64,000 nt of DNA from Vermamoeba vermiformis (lineage: Eukaryota; Tubulinea; Echinamoebida), in NCBI GenBank assembly GCA_045837725.1, contig JBEWZL010000080.1, positions 23,482 through 87,481 on the forward strand, written 5' to 3'. A program made the translations under genes and the position numbers. Numbering within the stretch: position 1 is the first letter of the stretch; the number at the start of each line of letters is the position of its first letter. The notes beneath the pieces were generated by a model that was not told where the DNA came from, did not search any database, and saw only the letters and a program-made list of their open reading frames with translations. Below, piece by piece: positions 32,917 to 43,857 of this stretch.

Positions 32917-34538
32917 TTACATTAACAATTCATTGATGGCTCTATTCATCTTCTCTTTAAGTGCCTCGTGTTCGGTTAACAACTGTTTGTACTTGCCATT
33001 CACATCGTTCAATTCCGTCTGCAATTTCGCGATCTGCGCGTCTTTGTGGCTATCGTTATCGTTATCATTGCGTTCTTTTGTTGTAAATGTAATAATGTCG
33101 CTATTTTTAAGCTCCATAACGTCATAATCATCTTCAATATCAACATCGTCCGTCTTGATCGACAAGAGATCTTGTTCGGAGACATCAAAAGTGGCTGCAA
33201 TATTTCTTTTAAGCATATTGATTAGATCATTCTGTATATAACTGTCTTTTGCCAATGAAACGACCATCGCTCGCCATCCATCATTTCCTCGTCGAACTTT
33301 AAAAATTGAATCTTTTTTGGTTAGATCAATGTCATGCATAAACCACTTTTCTTCCGAGAAAATATCATCTAGTCCACATAAATAATGTTCTGAATGGAAT
33401 CCCCAGCCCCATCCTGCTTCTACGAGTGATTTGTAACCAGGGCAGATCGAGTACTTAACGTTGTACAAGCCAGGATACAATGGGACCGATGGCTCCCATG
33501 CAATACTGTACCGGCCCTTTTCACCTTTTATAACGAATTTTCCTTCTATCAGTTGCTCTTTGTCATTCAGGATCTGAGATCCAAAAGTTAAATAACTCGA
33601 TTAATTTAAAAAAATTACAACTTACTTGAGCAATGCCGGCAACGCTCGAAAGAATTTTTTGTGGGTTTGGTATAAATCCTTGAGTAGACGCAAACGGCAG
33701 TTCGATAAAAGAATGACGACCAGGTCCGGAACATTTCGCATTGAACCGTAGACTTTCGTGACCTTGTCCACGTAATCTTATCACCAAATGGAGCGTGCTT
33801 TCTATAAATTTCGTTACAGCCGACGGTGTGAGTATACTGATAGTAATTACCCTTCGTAATGTTGTAGTCTTCAATAGTTCTATTGTCTTCAAGTTGCTTT
33901 CCGGCAAATATCAATTTTTGTTGGTCTGGCGGTATTCCTTCTTTATTTTGAATCTAATATTAAAAATAAGTATTACTATATGTATAATAATTTATTTGGT
34001 AGGTTTTCAATACTGACCGCTTGTTTTATACTGAAGATGGGTTGGGACAAATCCACTTCAAGCGTGACCGTTTTGCCAGTTAGAGTCTAACAATGTATTA
34101 GCCCACCATAAGATGTAGTCATTTCTGTACCTTTAAGAAGACCTACAGAGACGTTAGCCGTTGGATCAAGATCGCAAACGAAATTCAATTCCAGAATTAA
34201 TGTATCAAGTGTAATACAAAATATTATTGTTTTGTACCTGCACTGTTATTTCAGCGTTAGGATTAACGCACTGGATTGAGGCGTAATTTTTTAATCGCCC
34301 CACATCTCCGTCCTCCAGTATTCTTCCATTAAAATACCATTCACAATCTATAAAGCTTCTAATTTAATTTTAACGATATGTTTTTAATATCGTGGGACTT
34401 ACTGGCCCAGAATTGCCTATGATTTTTACGCAGAAAATCTTTTAGCTGCGATACAGATTTCTTAGACGCGGCAAACTCGACCTTGTTAAACCTATTAGCG
34501 AATACTAAATATAAGGCACGATCTTCTACTAGCGCCAT
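32917..34538 (-). CDS. ubiquitin-domain protein with unique C-terminal domain and coiled coil
   Basis: Multi-exon. ATG 34536-34538 starts a divergent ubiquitin-like fold ([14 protein letters not shown] ... [20 protein letters not shown]). A near-canonical ubiquitin domain follows ([40 protein letters not shown] spliced to [12 protein letters not shown], about 33750-34090). It ends RLRGQGHE rather than the cleavable Gly-Gly, so it is a built-in domain and not a ubiquitin precursor. The C-terminal half (32917-33560) has an aromatic block ([18 protein letters not shown]), a region that could be a third beta-grasp, and a terminal coiled coil ([19 protein letters not shown]). A proteasome-shuttle or adaptor role is inference. 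It shares a 105-base divergent promoter with nicalin. Confidence 0.78.
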
Positions 34539-34643
34539 TGTGTTTGTGTTTCTTTGGCGTTCGTGAAAAAAACAGCTCTTTTTCTTTTGGCGTTTTTGTC
34601 GGATTTTTTAAGTCATAAGTGCACAATAGGACCCATATTATTT

Positions 34644-37600
34644 ATGATTCGATCAATGAACAATAAAGTGGTCCTGTCGCTCGTGATCTTCTGCATGATC
34701 TGCGTCTCTCAGATCTTGCCAGCAGATGCAGCGCACGTATTCGATGTACATAGAATGGTACAATATGATAAAGAGGGAGTACATTACGGACCTCAAAAGA
34801 CTACATTGAATTTATTGGCAGCGACTTTGAAAGCGTCATCCGAATCTTGGTCAAAATTAGTCATTGTCACTCCTGTTGATCAATTTGATGAAGCTACTTA
34901 TCAAAAGGTAATTTTATGTGCAATATTATCGAGCCCTCTAGTTAATTTAATTTTATAAAATAATTGTAGATATTTTTTTTGGCTCGACATCTGGCCTACT
35001 TTTCCACAAATATTTAACGCGTTAATTTATGCCAATTATTGTATAAATAATTTAGAAGAACAGGAATAAGACGTGAAACTAATTTGAAAATTTTTTCAGC
35101 TTGTGGACAAGAAAGCTGGCGGATTGCTTTTGTTGCTTCCTGCGCAGGTAAAAATGCTTAATAATTTTAAATATAACATTTGTTACACGTGTGGCTATTC
35201 ATTTATCATCTCGGAGATGAGCATAAGTTCATGAAAGAAAACATTTTGGATCGAGGCTGGTGATCTGCCCGTCTAAATCGTTTGCAACTTGTATTTATAA
35301 TATTTTCTATGTAGAATTCTTCGAACACTGGTTCATCCAGCAAATGGACCGCTGAAACCGAGCGTTTTTTGTTGCAGCAAACTATTCCGTTCCCCGTGTA
35401 CTTTGCATACAGCTCTGAAGAACTCAACAAGCTTTATCAAGTAAGCACCTTATTACATAATTTTTGCTATACACAGCCACGACGACTTGTTTTGTTCCGT
35501 CAACTAGATCCGCTTTTTTTCGAGGCTTCCAGCCCGTGGAACTCTTAAAATTGAGCCGCTTAAATTATATTTGAATAAGTTCTAATATGGATAGTATATC
35601 AGCATGTTTGCTATTCGTAAATTTGTTAAACTATTGCGAAATAGTTAGATCTCAGGAGTACTGACTTTTTCGCATAAGGAAATCGACAAGACCTCAGTCT
35701 CGACGGACAAGGACCAAAAGAGTTCATCCTCTTGGACAGCTGTGCTCGATCCCAAAGAGTACCGTCTCGTCGTCAATTTGCGCGAGAGCAAACTTGTCAG
35801 CACTAGCCGCGATGTCTTCGCCACTAACATTCAGGTACGAACTTAGTTGTGCATTTACATTGATACTACACGGCATAATATGCAACAATAGGGCTTATAA
35901 TAATTATGTTTGCATAGTATTGAAATATATGCTTAAACAAGCAAGTTTATTATTTTCGCAAAGGCGGATGTGGATGCGTTTTTTTGAGGGCAATTTATTT
36001 ATATTTACTATCCGTTTATTATATTTATATAAGGTGCCTAGTGCTAATGACATTGTAGGGTTGGTTGGCTGGAGTCGGCACTAGCAGCGTGAACGAAGAG
36101 TTGAAAAACGCGAGTGACGAGGGTGCTGATGAAGAGGACGCTCGATTGCCCGAAAAGGAAAAAGAAGAATCGAGTTCTTCGACCAAGAAATCTACGAAGA
36201 AAAAGACGAAGAAGAGTCCTAAGACTGAATCGAACAAGTCTATCAATGCTATGTTGCCGACTATTGCTCTTGTGGCCCGATACGACGGCATCAATACTGC
36301 ACCTGTAAGCACTTTAATTCCTAGAATACTATTATAATATGCTTCGTCCATATTAAGAAAATGAACTAGAATTATTTACGACGAAATTTAAATTTTTGAA
36401 AATTTTGACCACGTTACTCGTGCTACTTTTTGCATTATGTGCCAGATCCTAATTTGACTATTTTGTTCAGAGTCTCAACAGCGGTGCAGACGACAACGGC
36501 AGCGGTGTAGTCTCTGTCTTGGAATTGGCACGCTTGTTCAGCAAATTGTACGCGAGCAGTGAAAAGAACGCTGGTCGATACAACTTGTTGTTCTTGTTGA
36601 CTGCTGGTGATAGCGTTAATTATGCTGGTAGGTGCTTTAAGCATGCTACGAATACATGCACTCATAATCTTATTTCGATTTAAATTATTTGTCTAATTTT
36701 AGATCGAACTTTTGATCTGAAATGGAATACGGAACGCGTCTAAATTGAAATCGAATATGATATTTTGTTATTAATTACTCTGTATTCCTTTAGGTACCAA
36801 GTACTGGTTAGACAACACTGACGAGAAGATCTTGGACAACATTGAATTCGTGCTGTCTCTGGACTCGTTGATGGGCGCAAAGGACGGTGCTAACTTGTTT
36901 GTTTCGAGACCTCCTAAGCAAAAACATATTATCAAGTTGTACAACGTAAGTAGAGCTACTGAAAAATTTACCAGATCGGATCTGCATCTGCTACTTTCTG
37001 CTATCATTGTGAACGTTGGAGATTACTGACGTTGGTTCATGAACCAGGATTTCACTGAAACTGCCAAGGCTCACGGACTCCAATTCGAAGTGGTGCAAAA
37101 GAAGATCAACAACTCGCAGTGGGACGTCAACTGGCAACACGAGCGCTTTTCACGTCAAAGAATCGCTGCCGGCACTATTTCATCCCATGCTGCCGCTGTT
37201 CCTATCAACTTGCGCGGTGGCTTGTTTGATGACACGTAAGTACTTGGCAGCTATATGCATATACTAGCTCATCTACATAATACATCGAATACGAGTGGTA
37301 CTACGTTGTCTGGATCTGGTCGGATCCGTTCTACTTTTTCCAACTTTTTTTCCGTACTAATGCACGGTTATCGTTAGTCGTCATGCGAATATCGATCGTT
37401 TGGCAAAGAACATCAAATTTGTTGCTGAGTCATTGGCCAAGTACATTTACGGCACTGACACTCAGACCAACATCTTCGAAGGTTCGTTGGCTGTTGACAA
37501 TCAATTCATTGGCGCTTGGCTCGAGACTTTGGCCTCGTACCCGCGCATGTTCCCGTTCACTGAAAAGAACCACACGATCATCTCCGGATTGGAGCGAACA

Positions 37601-37906
37601 TTGAGCCAGTACACGACTGACGTCTCCCGTCAAACTTTCACCCTCGCTACTTCGAGCGATGAAATTGCTTTCTACGACAGCACGAGCGGACAAATGACTG
37701 CATTTAAGTCCAAGCCGTTCTATTTTGACATGTTCATCTCCGTCGGTGTTTTGGCTTACGGTGCCGTTCTCTATATTCTGATCAGAGTACGTAATGTGAC
37801 ATTGACAGGTGTCATAGTAGTTCTAACTATTCATTTTTAGGGTTTTGGTGGTGCCATGAGCGATTTGTTGGGCTTGTTTGGCGCAGGAAAAGTGAAAAAA
37901 GCGTAA
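34644..37906 (+). CDS. NCLN: nicalin (NCLN), ER-membrane BOS-complex subunit of the nicastrin/peptidase-like fold
   Basis: About nine exons. The start is taken at the ATG before the hydrophobic signal (VVLSLVIFCMICVSQILPA); an in-frame ATG at 34554 is an alternative. Nicalin features: the N-terminal MVQYDKEGVHYGPQKTTLNL, a block corresponding to GAVVIILP (GGLLLLLP), VARYDGINTAPSLNSGADDN followed by GSGVVSVLELARLFS, YNLLFLLTAGDSVNYAGTKY, and IISGLERTLSQY before a single C-terminal transmembrane helix (FISVGVLAYGAVLYILI). Family role: with TMEM147 and NOMO it forms a complex at the translocon for multipass protein biogenesis. An extra charged stretch (about 36100-36240, EKEKEESSSSTKKSTKKKTK) interrupts the ectodomain. 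Confidence 0.9.
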
Positions 37907-37972
37907 AAAATCATAATAAATTTTAATATTTTAATACAGAATTCACTATTTTGGACCATGGTCGGTTCTCCT

Positions 37973-40690
37973 TTAATAAATTGCCAATAGGAGAGCTAAG
38001 ATAAGACACCAAACAGCTTGCACAACACTGGCAGGTGAGGTCTTTTGAGTTATTGGTGTACTCGGCACTGTCATTGGTGTTGCTACTGGTTCAGGTGGAA
38101 TTTCACCTTGAACAGCAGATGATTGGCTCTTGCCAGAGAGACCAACATCAATATTTGCTGGTGCTCCTTCTTGCTGTTGAATTTGCTGCTGGAATGTGTA
38201 TTGTTGTGATTGCGTGAAGTCTTGGACTACTTCCGCTGGTGTAGGTTCTTTATTGTTTGGATCTGTACTTCGATTAGATGCCGCATTAATAATGTTTCCA
38301 TAAGTACTCACCGGGAGCGATCTCGAGTTCAGTTTCTAATGTGCTCTGTTGTTGCTCGATGGATCGTTTCTGCGTGACCAATGTGACACGACTGCCGCTG
38401 ATGCCAGTCACGTTGACGAATGTATCTCGTACAATGAGATTGAAGCCAGCAGGGAATGGACTGTCTCCCGTCAAGGTGATCACAATGTTGATCGCTACAA
38501 AATGCTCCGTCATCATCATCAATTTCATGATGTACATGTTGTCAGCAGGACTTACACTCGGGACAGTAGAGATCAGGGGTGATTGTGAATGTTAGCACGT
38601 AGTCTTCAAGCACCCAAGTGTACGAGTCACTTGCATTCAGCAGTACTTGCGAAGAGAATGGGAAGTTCGGACCAAGACCCACTGAGAAGACTTCAACTGG
38701 TGCCACGTTCTAGGTCACAACCATAAGATTAGAACTGCATTGACTACATCGATCACTTACGATTGGTGAAAGGTTATTTCTGTCATCGACTTGTGGAATG
38801 GAGAAGGAAAGAGAGCCAGTATTGTTGTAAGTGAATTATCCTATTCTCGTGTTGCGATCAACGCACTCGAGAATCGGAACAACGTTTTGGATGGGCATTG
38901 GCGCCAAAGTATAAAGCACGTGGTTTATGCTAACGTGCACCCTGCAATTGTCACCAAGCACGACACTTCCCTAATTAAGATTATCGACCGTTAATACCAA
39001 TGTGGTACTATTAGTCTCAAGTACTATTAACTTACATAAGTCGAGTCGAATCCGCCATCGGGAAGGCGAGCGCGAACGTTGACGTTGAACGAGTTCCAAT
39101 CCAGTCCCGTAATCTCAAAGTACCGCGTTCTTGTTGACGTTCCCAATGACAGCACCGTTTGATCAACTATATATGATATTATTAGCAGATGCTATGAAGG
39201 TAACATGGAGTTTGAGGTGTACGTACCGTTAGAAAAAGTTAACATGCGGTTTTCAGGACTGAAGTTGTTTGTAGGGATCAATTGGCCAGAGACTAACTCC
39301 ACGAAATATGCCTAATTGGCGAAACATTAAGCAAAAACGATTATGATACCATCGCTTCTCTTACCTGATTGTTGAGGTAGACATGAGTTAACGCTTTACC
39401 GTTGTGATAGATCAACGATTTGTCGTTAAGATAGAAAGTCTGGCCGTTCAAATCGGTATACGTTTTGTTCAACGTAATGGCTCCAGTGGCCTGCTCCCAA
39501 GTTAGTTTTCACTGAAATTTCACGAGACCGTTTGGCGGATCCCATGACTTGCTTAAACTACTTACGGCGTCAAGTTTGAGCAATCCACCAACACCATTGA
39601 CTGACGATTGATGCATCAAGATGACTTCATCGTCGACAATTTGGTGGTTAAAGATATTAACATTCAAAGTGTTGAAGTACGTTGGAGACGCCACGATAGA
39701 AGAGCCACCGAGTTCGGTAGGTCCCGCAACGATAATCGGAAATTCCGTGGAGCTGGTGGTTGATTTGTACACCAACACTTCGGGCTTGATGGTCGTGCCG
39801 GTGAAGTCTCCGTTGATGTTTGGCTGCTGGTCGTCAGGAACAGAAGTTGAATCTTGGAAGTACAGCAGGGGGTCCGTTCTCGCGAGGTTGGTCTCAGGTC
39901 TGACTTTGACCAGCCAATCATTTTTGTAGGGTACCATGGGTACCACACCAAAGCTGAACGGATCGCTGTAACTTGTAGTTTGGGCCAGGGTGATGGTGTT
40001 GATGACATTTGTTGAAGATGTTCCAGAAAAATAGAACTTGTTCTCTTCAAGCATTGTTAGCAGAGGCTGTTCTTCGGGGACGAAACTAACAAAAAGTGCG
40101 ATCAGATGCGATCCTAATTTTTGGCTAGGTACGTACTACAACAATGGATCATATGTGCCATCCGATGTATTAACTTTGAATATTTTAGGGCCTGAATCAT
40201 AGATCAGAACGTAACCGACCCCCTATTTTTAAGAAAGGTAAGATGCGGATTAGACTTAATTTTCATACCTTGCTATCCTGAATAAGGTCGTATGAGCTCT
40301 GCTGGACCTGCATAGAGCTATTCGGGTCTGAAGGGAAGCGCCAAATTACGTTTAAGACCGTTGTCTTGCCATTTGAAACCGCAGAGCAACGAACCTGAAG
40401 GCAAATTAATTTATTTTCTCGGCCATTAAAAAAAATAAATTTAAAGGTTGCGATTGCTCAAATGACAATGGGGAGCAGAATACTTTTAAGATCTTCGAAA
40501 ATTACAATAAAAAAATATGACCCGCAATTCAACAATTGCCAATTGTCGTATGACCTACCGGTTTGTCTACTTTGGAATTACGTTGAGGATTTGCTCCAGG
40601 CATTGGATAGCCAGAGTTAGCTAGAGTAATCGTTGCAGTGATCCAACCGACGACGCCGAATAGAATTATCAAAACAATTAAAGGCTTCAT
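37973..40690 (-). pseudogene. SGYP-family member 5, with one premature stop
   Basis: ATG 40688-40690 begins a signal peptide (MKPLIVLIILFGVVGWI) and LANSGYPMPGANPQRNS. The full family plan follows: large beta-rich exon (39560-40054), G-x-x-W block, LYTLAPMPIQNVVPILECVD (38880-38940), SEA-like exon (PFPAGFNLIVRDTFVNVTG, 38290-38530), Gln/Pro stalk and hydrophobic tail (VVQAVWCLILALLLAIY). At 38836-38838 the codon that is TAC in member 6 (GGATACTTC) is TAA (GGATAATTC), a stop inside the ECV/YNN domain. Everything else is open, so this is either a recent loss, an allele, or a sequencing error. It has near-identical stretches with member 6. Confidence 0.78.
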
Positions 40691-40925
40691 TTGGTATTAC
40701 CAACGAACCGTTTGTTTGTTTGTAAGTTTAAGGTACAATAAAAAATAAGCGCACGAAGTATTTTCTCGTAGCCGAAATGCTAAAAATAGAAAGTGTGATT
40801 TCATGAGAGCCGGCTAATTATCGCTATAATGCCATTATGCGAAACGAATTCGTTTTGAAATATTCACCGTCATACGATTTATCACAGAAATATTGGTTAA
40901 AATTACTTTTTTTTCAAATCCAAAC

Positions 40926-43589
40926 TTAAAACACAAACATAACAGTTACCAGGGTGATAATGCTCGATACTACTTGCAAGGCATTTGCCGCAGAGGTGGG
41001 GTTAGTGACTACTGGCTCCGAAGTACTCGTTGGGGGTGCAACCGGTTGAGGCGGGATCTGACCTTGAACAGCGGTTGGCTGTTGTTTGCCGGAAAGACTA
41101 GTTTGAATACCACTCGGTGCTCCTGGTTGATTTTGAAGTTGTTGATTGAATTCAGTTTGTTGATTCTGGAATTGTTGCACAACTTGCGCTGGGTCTGGCT
41201 CTTGATTGGTCGGATCTGTTGTGAGGGACCAGTTAGCATTGAACGTATGAAGGCACATTGATCAACTTACCAGGAGCGACGTTAAGATCTGTTTCGAGGC
41301 TGGTCTGTTGTTGCTCTACCGCTCGTTTCTTGGCCACTATCATCACACGACTGCCGCTGATGCCAGTCACATTGACGAATGCATCACGTACAAGAAGATC
41401 GAAGCCTGCAGGGAATGTACCATTGGCGGTCAAGAGAATTCCGAAAGAAATCGCTGCGACAATTAGTTTCATACTTATATGCAATATACTTGAGACTTAC
41501 ACTCGGGACAATAGAGAGCAGGGGTGATTGTAAATGACAGTATGTAGTCTTCAAGCACCCAAGTGTACGAGTCACTTGCATTCAGCAGCACTTGCGAAGA
41601 GAATGGGAAGTTCGAACCGAGACCCACTGAGAAGACTTCAACTGGTGCCACGTTCTAGGTCACAACCATGAGATTAGAACATTGACTTTCATCAACATCG
41701 ATCACTTACGATTGGTGAAAGATTATTCCTGTCATCGACTTGTGGGATGGAGAAGGAAAGAGAGCCAGTATTGTTGTAAGTGAAGTATCCTATTCTCGTG
41801 TTGCGATCAACGCACTCGAGAATCGGAACAACGTTTTGAAGGGGCAAAGGTGCTAAGGTATGAAACCTTTGAGCAATGCCTACGTGAACCCTGCAATTGT
41901 CGCCAATCACAACAGTGCCCTAGAATACGTCAGATATGTAATTATAGATGCTAATAGGTTCACTTACGTAAGATACATCTGCGTTGTAGTCAGTGGGCAG
42001 TCTGGCGCGAACGTTGACTTTCCACGTGTCCCACTCAAATCCCATGATTTCAAAGTATTGGCTATTAAGGTTGTATCCCAATGACAGCACAGTCTGGTCA
42101 ACTATATAACGCCAATTAATACTGGCATGCTTATGGAGTTACTGTATGATAGGTCTAATTCTTACCGTTAGAAAAGGCGAAGTTTCGATCAAGTGCACGG
42201 AAGGTTGTCGAAGAAGCCAAAGTTTGACCGCTAACTAGGTCCACAAAGTGTATCTAACATCATCAAGTTAGGAAAGGAAGTACTTAGAACGACATGTCTT
42301 ACTCCAGAGCTCGAGATAAGATGAGCAAACGCCTTTCCGTTATGATACATAAGCGGAGAGTACAAAATGAATGCATTTCCGTTCCATGTAGCATAAGTCT
42401 GGTTTAGCGTGACCGCTCCAGTTGCCTATATTGAAAGTCAATACTTTTCTCCGTTAAACTCTTTGACTTACCGCATCGAGCTTGTAGAATCCAGCTCCAT
42501 AAGCGTTCGCATAATGTGAGACTAAAATTTCATCGCCTACGATCATGACGTTCTTCGCGTATGCATTGGGCAAGCCGACAGTGTAGCTCGGCGACGCAAT
42601 GATTGTAGTGCCTCCTACGGACATGGCGTACCCAGCCACAACAGGAAATTCCACTGATGAAGTCGTAGATTTGTACACTAAGACGTCTCTAATGCTCGTG
42701 CCGGTGAAGTCTCCAGTGATGTTCGCGAGGGTCGTGTCAATGCTGGAAGTAGCGTCTTTGAAGTACATGATCACATCACCAATGAGGTTAGTCTGATACA
42801 TCGATTTGACCATCCACTCGTTATTGAACGGAGCCATAGAAGTCTGAGCTCCGAAAGTTGCTGGGTCGGTAAAGTTGACCTGGATGTTGAAATTTGATGT
42901 GTCAAGTCTATTGGTCGTAGAAGCTCCGGAATAATATAACACGCCTCCTGCCAGCAGGGTAAGCCTTGGATCATCGAGTCCTGTCGAATGGCTTGAAATG
43001 AAAAGTTACAAGATCCGATAAATAAATTTAATTTTGCCGAAACTTACTTATCTGTAACGCTATAGGAACCATCTGTAGTATTGAATCTAAAGATAGTATT
43101 CCATGAATTGTAAGTAGCTAAAATATACGCCCATCCCTGAAAATAAAGTGTCAAAATTACCAAATCCAATAAAAATAGATTGTATACCTTATCGTCTAAA
43201 GAGACCTCTCTTCCCACAGTGTGTGGATAAAATGTTGCAGGGAGATTCGGAAAGCTATGAATTACATTCAAAACAGTCGTTTTGCCGTTGGAAACAGATG
43301 CGCAACGAATCTGAAAAATTAACCGTCAGAACTAAAAAGTTTAATTATTTAAATATTTAACAATCATTAAAAAGCTAGGATCTTGTCTGTTACATTTGTA
43401 AAGTTATTGAAATTCTTGTCTAAAAAAAGAGATCGATTGACAGAAGGTACTTACAGGTCTGTTGGATTTATAATTGCGCTGAGGATTTGCACCCGACATT
43501 GGATAGCCTGAGTCTGCTAAAGTAACTGCAGCGTGCATCCAGCCAACCAGGCACGCAACAATAATAGTGAAAACTACAATGCGCTTCAT
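40926..43589 (-). CDS. SGYP-family secreted surface protein, member 6
   Basis: ATG at 43587-43589 (MKRIVVFTIIVACLVGWMHA) leads into LADSGYPMSGANPQRNY. The large exon (about 42475-42942) has AQTSMAPFNNEWMVKS and FTGTSIRDVLVYKS. The ECV/YNN exon (41710-41920) reads LAPLPLQNVVPILECVD, YFTYNNTGS and DDRNNLSP. The SEA-like exon (41270-41460) has TFPAGFDLLVRDAFVNVTG, SGSRVMIVAKKR and LETDLNVAP. A Gln-rich then Pro/Thr-rich stalk leads to the hydrophobic tail (LQVVSSIITLVTVMFVF) ending at the stop, as in a GPI signal. All traced exons are open. Closest paralogue is member 5 next door. Function unknown. Confidence 0.82.
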
Positions 43590-43857
43590 TGCAATAGCTG
43601 CGTACCACAACCGTGAAGCTTTGAAATAAAATAATTTTTGATTAAAATCCTGGTTTAAAAACAGTTCGGAATCACATCCGTAATTATCCGGTTCACCGAA
43701 TAAATTCTAGGATAGGGAACCTTTTAAATGATTCCGATTCTTGTATCGCTAAAAATACGACATACGTTACTATTGTGAGTTTGTTCTACAAGCCAACGAA
43801 CGCATCTGGCTTCGATAGATAAAGAAAAAATCACACTAAACCAAAATTACGGTTAGT

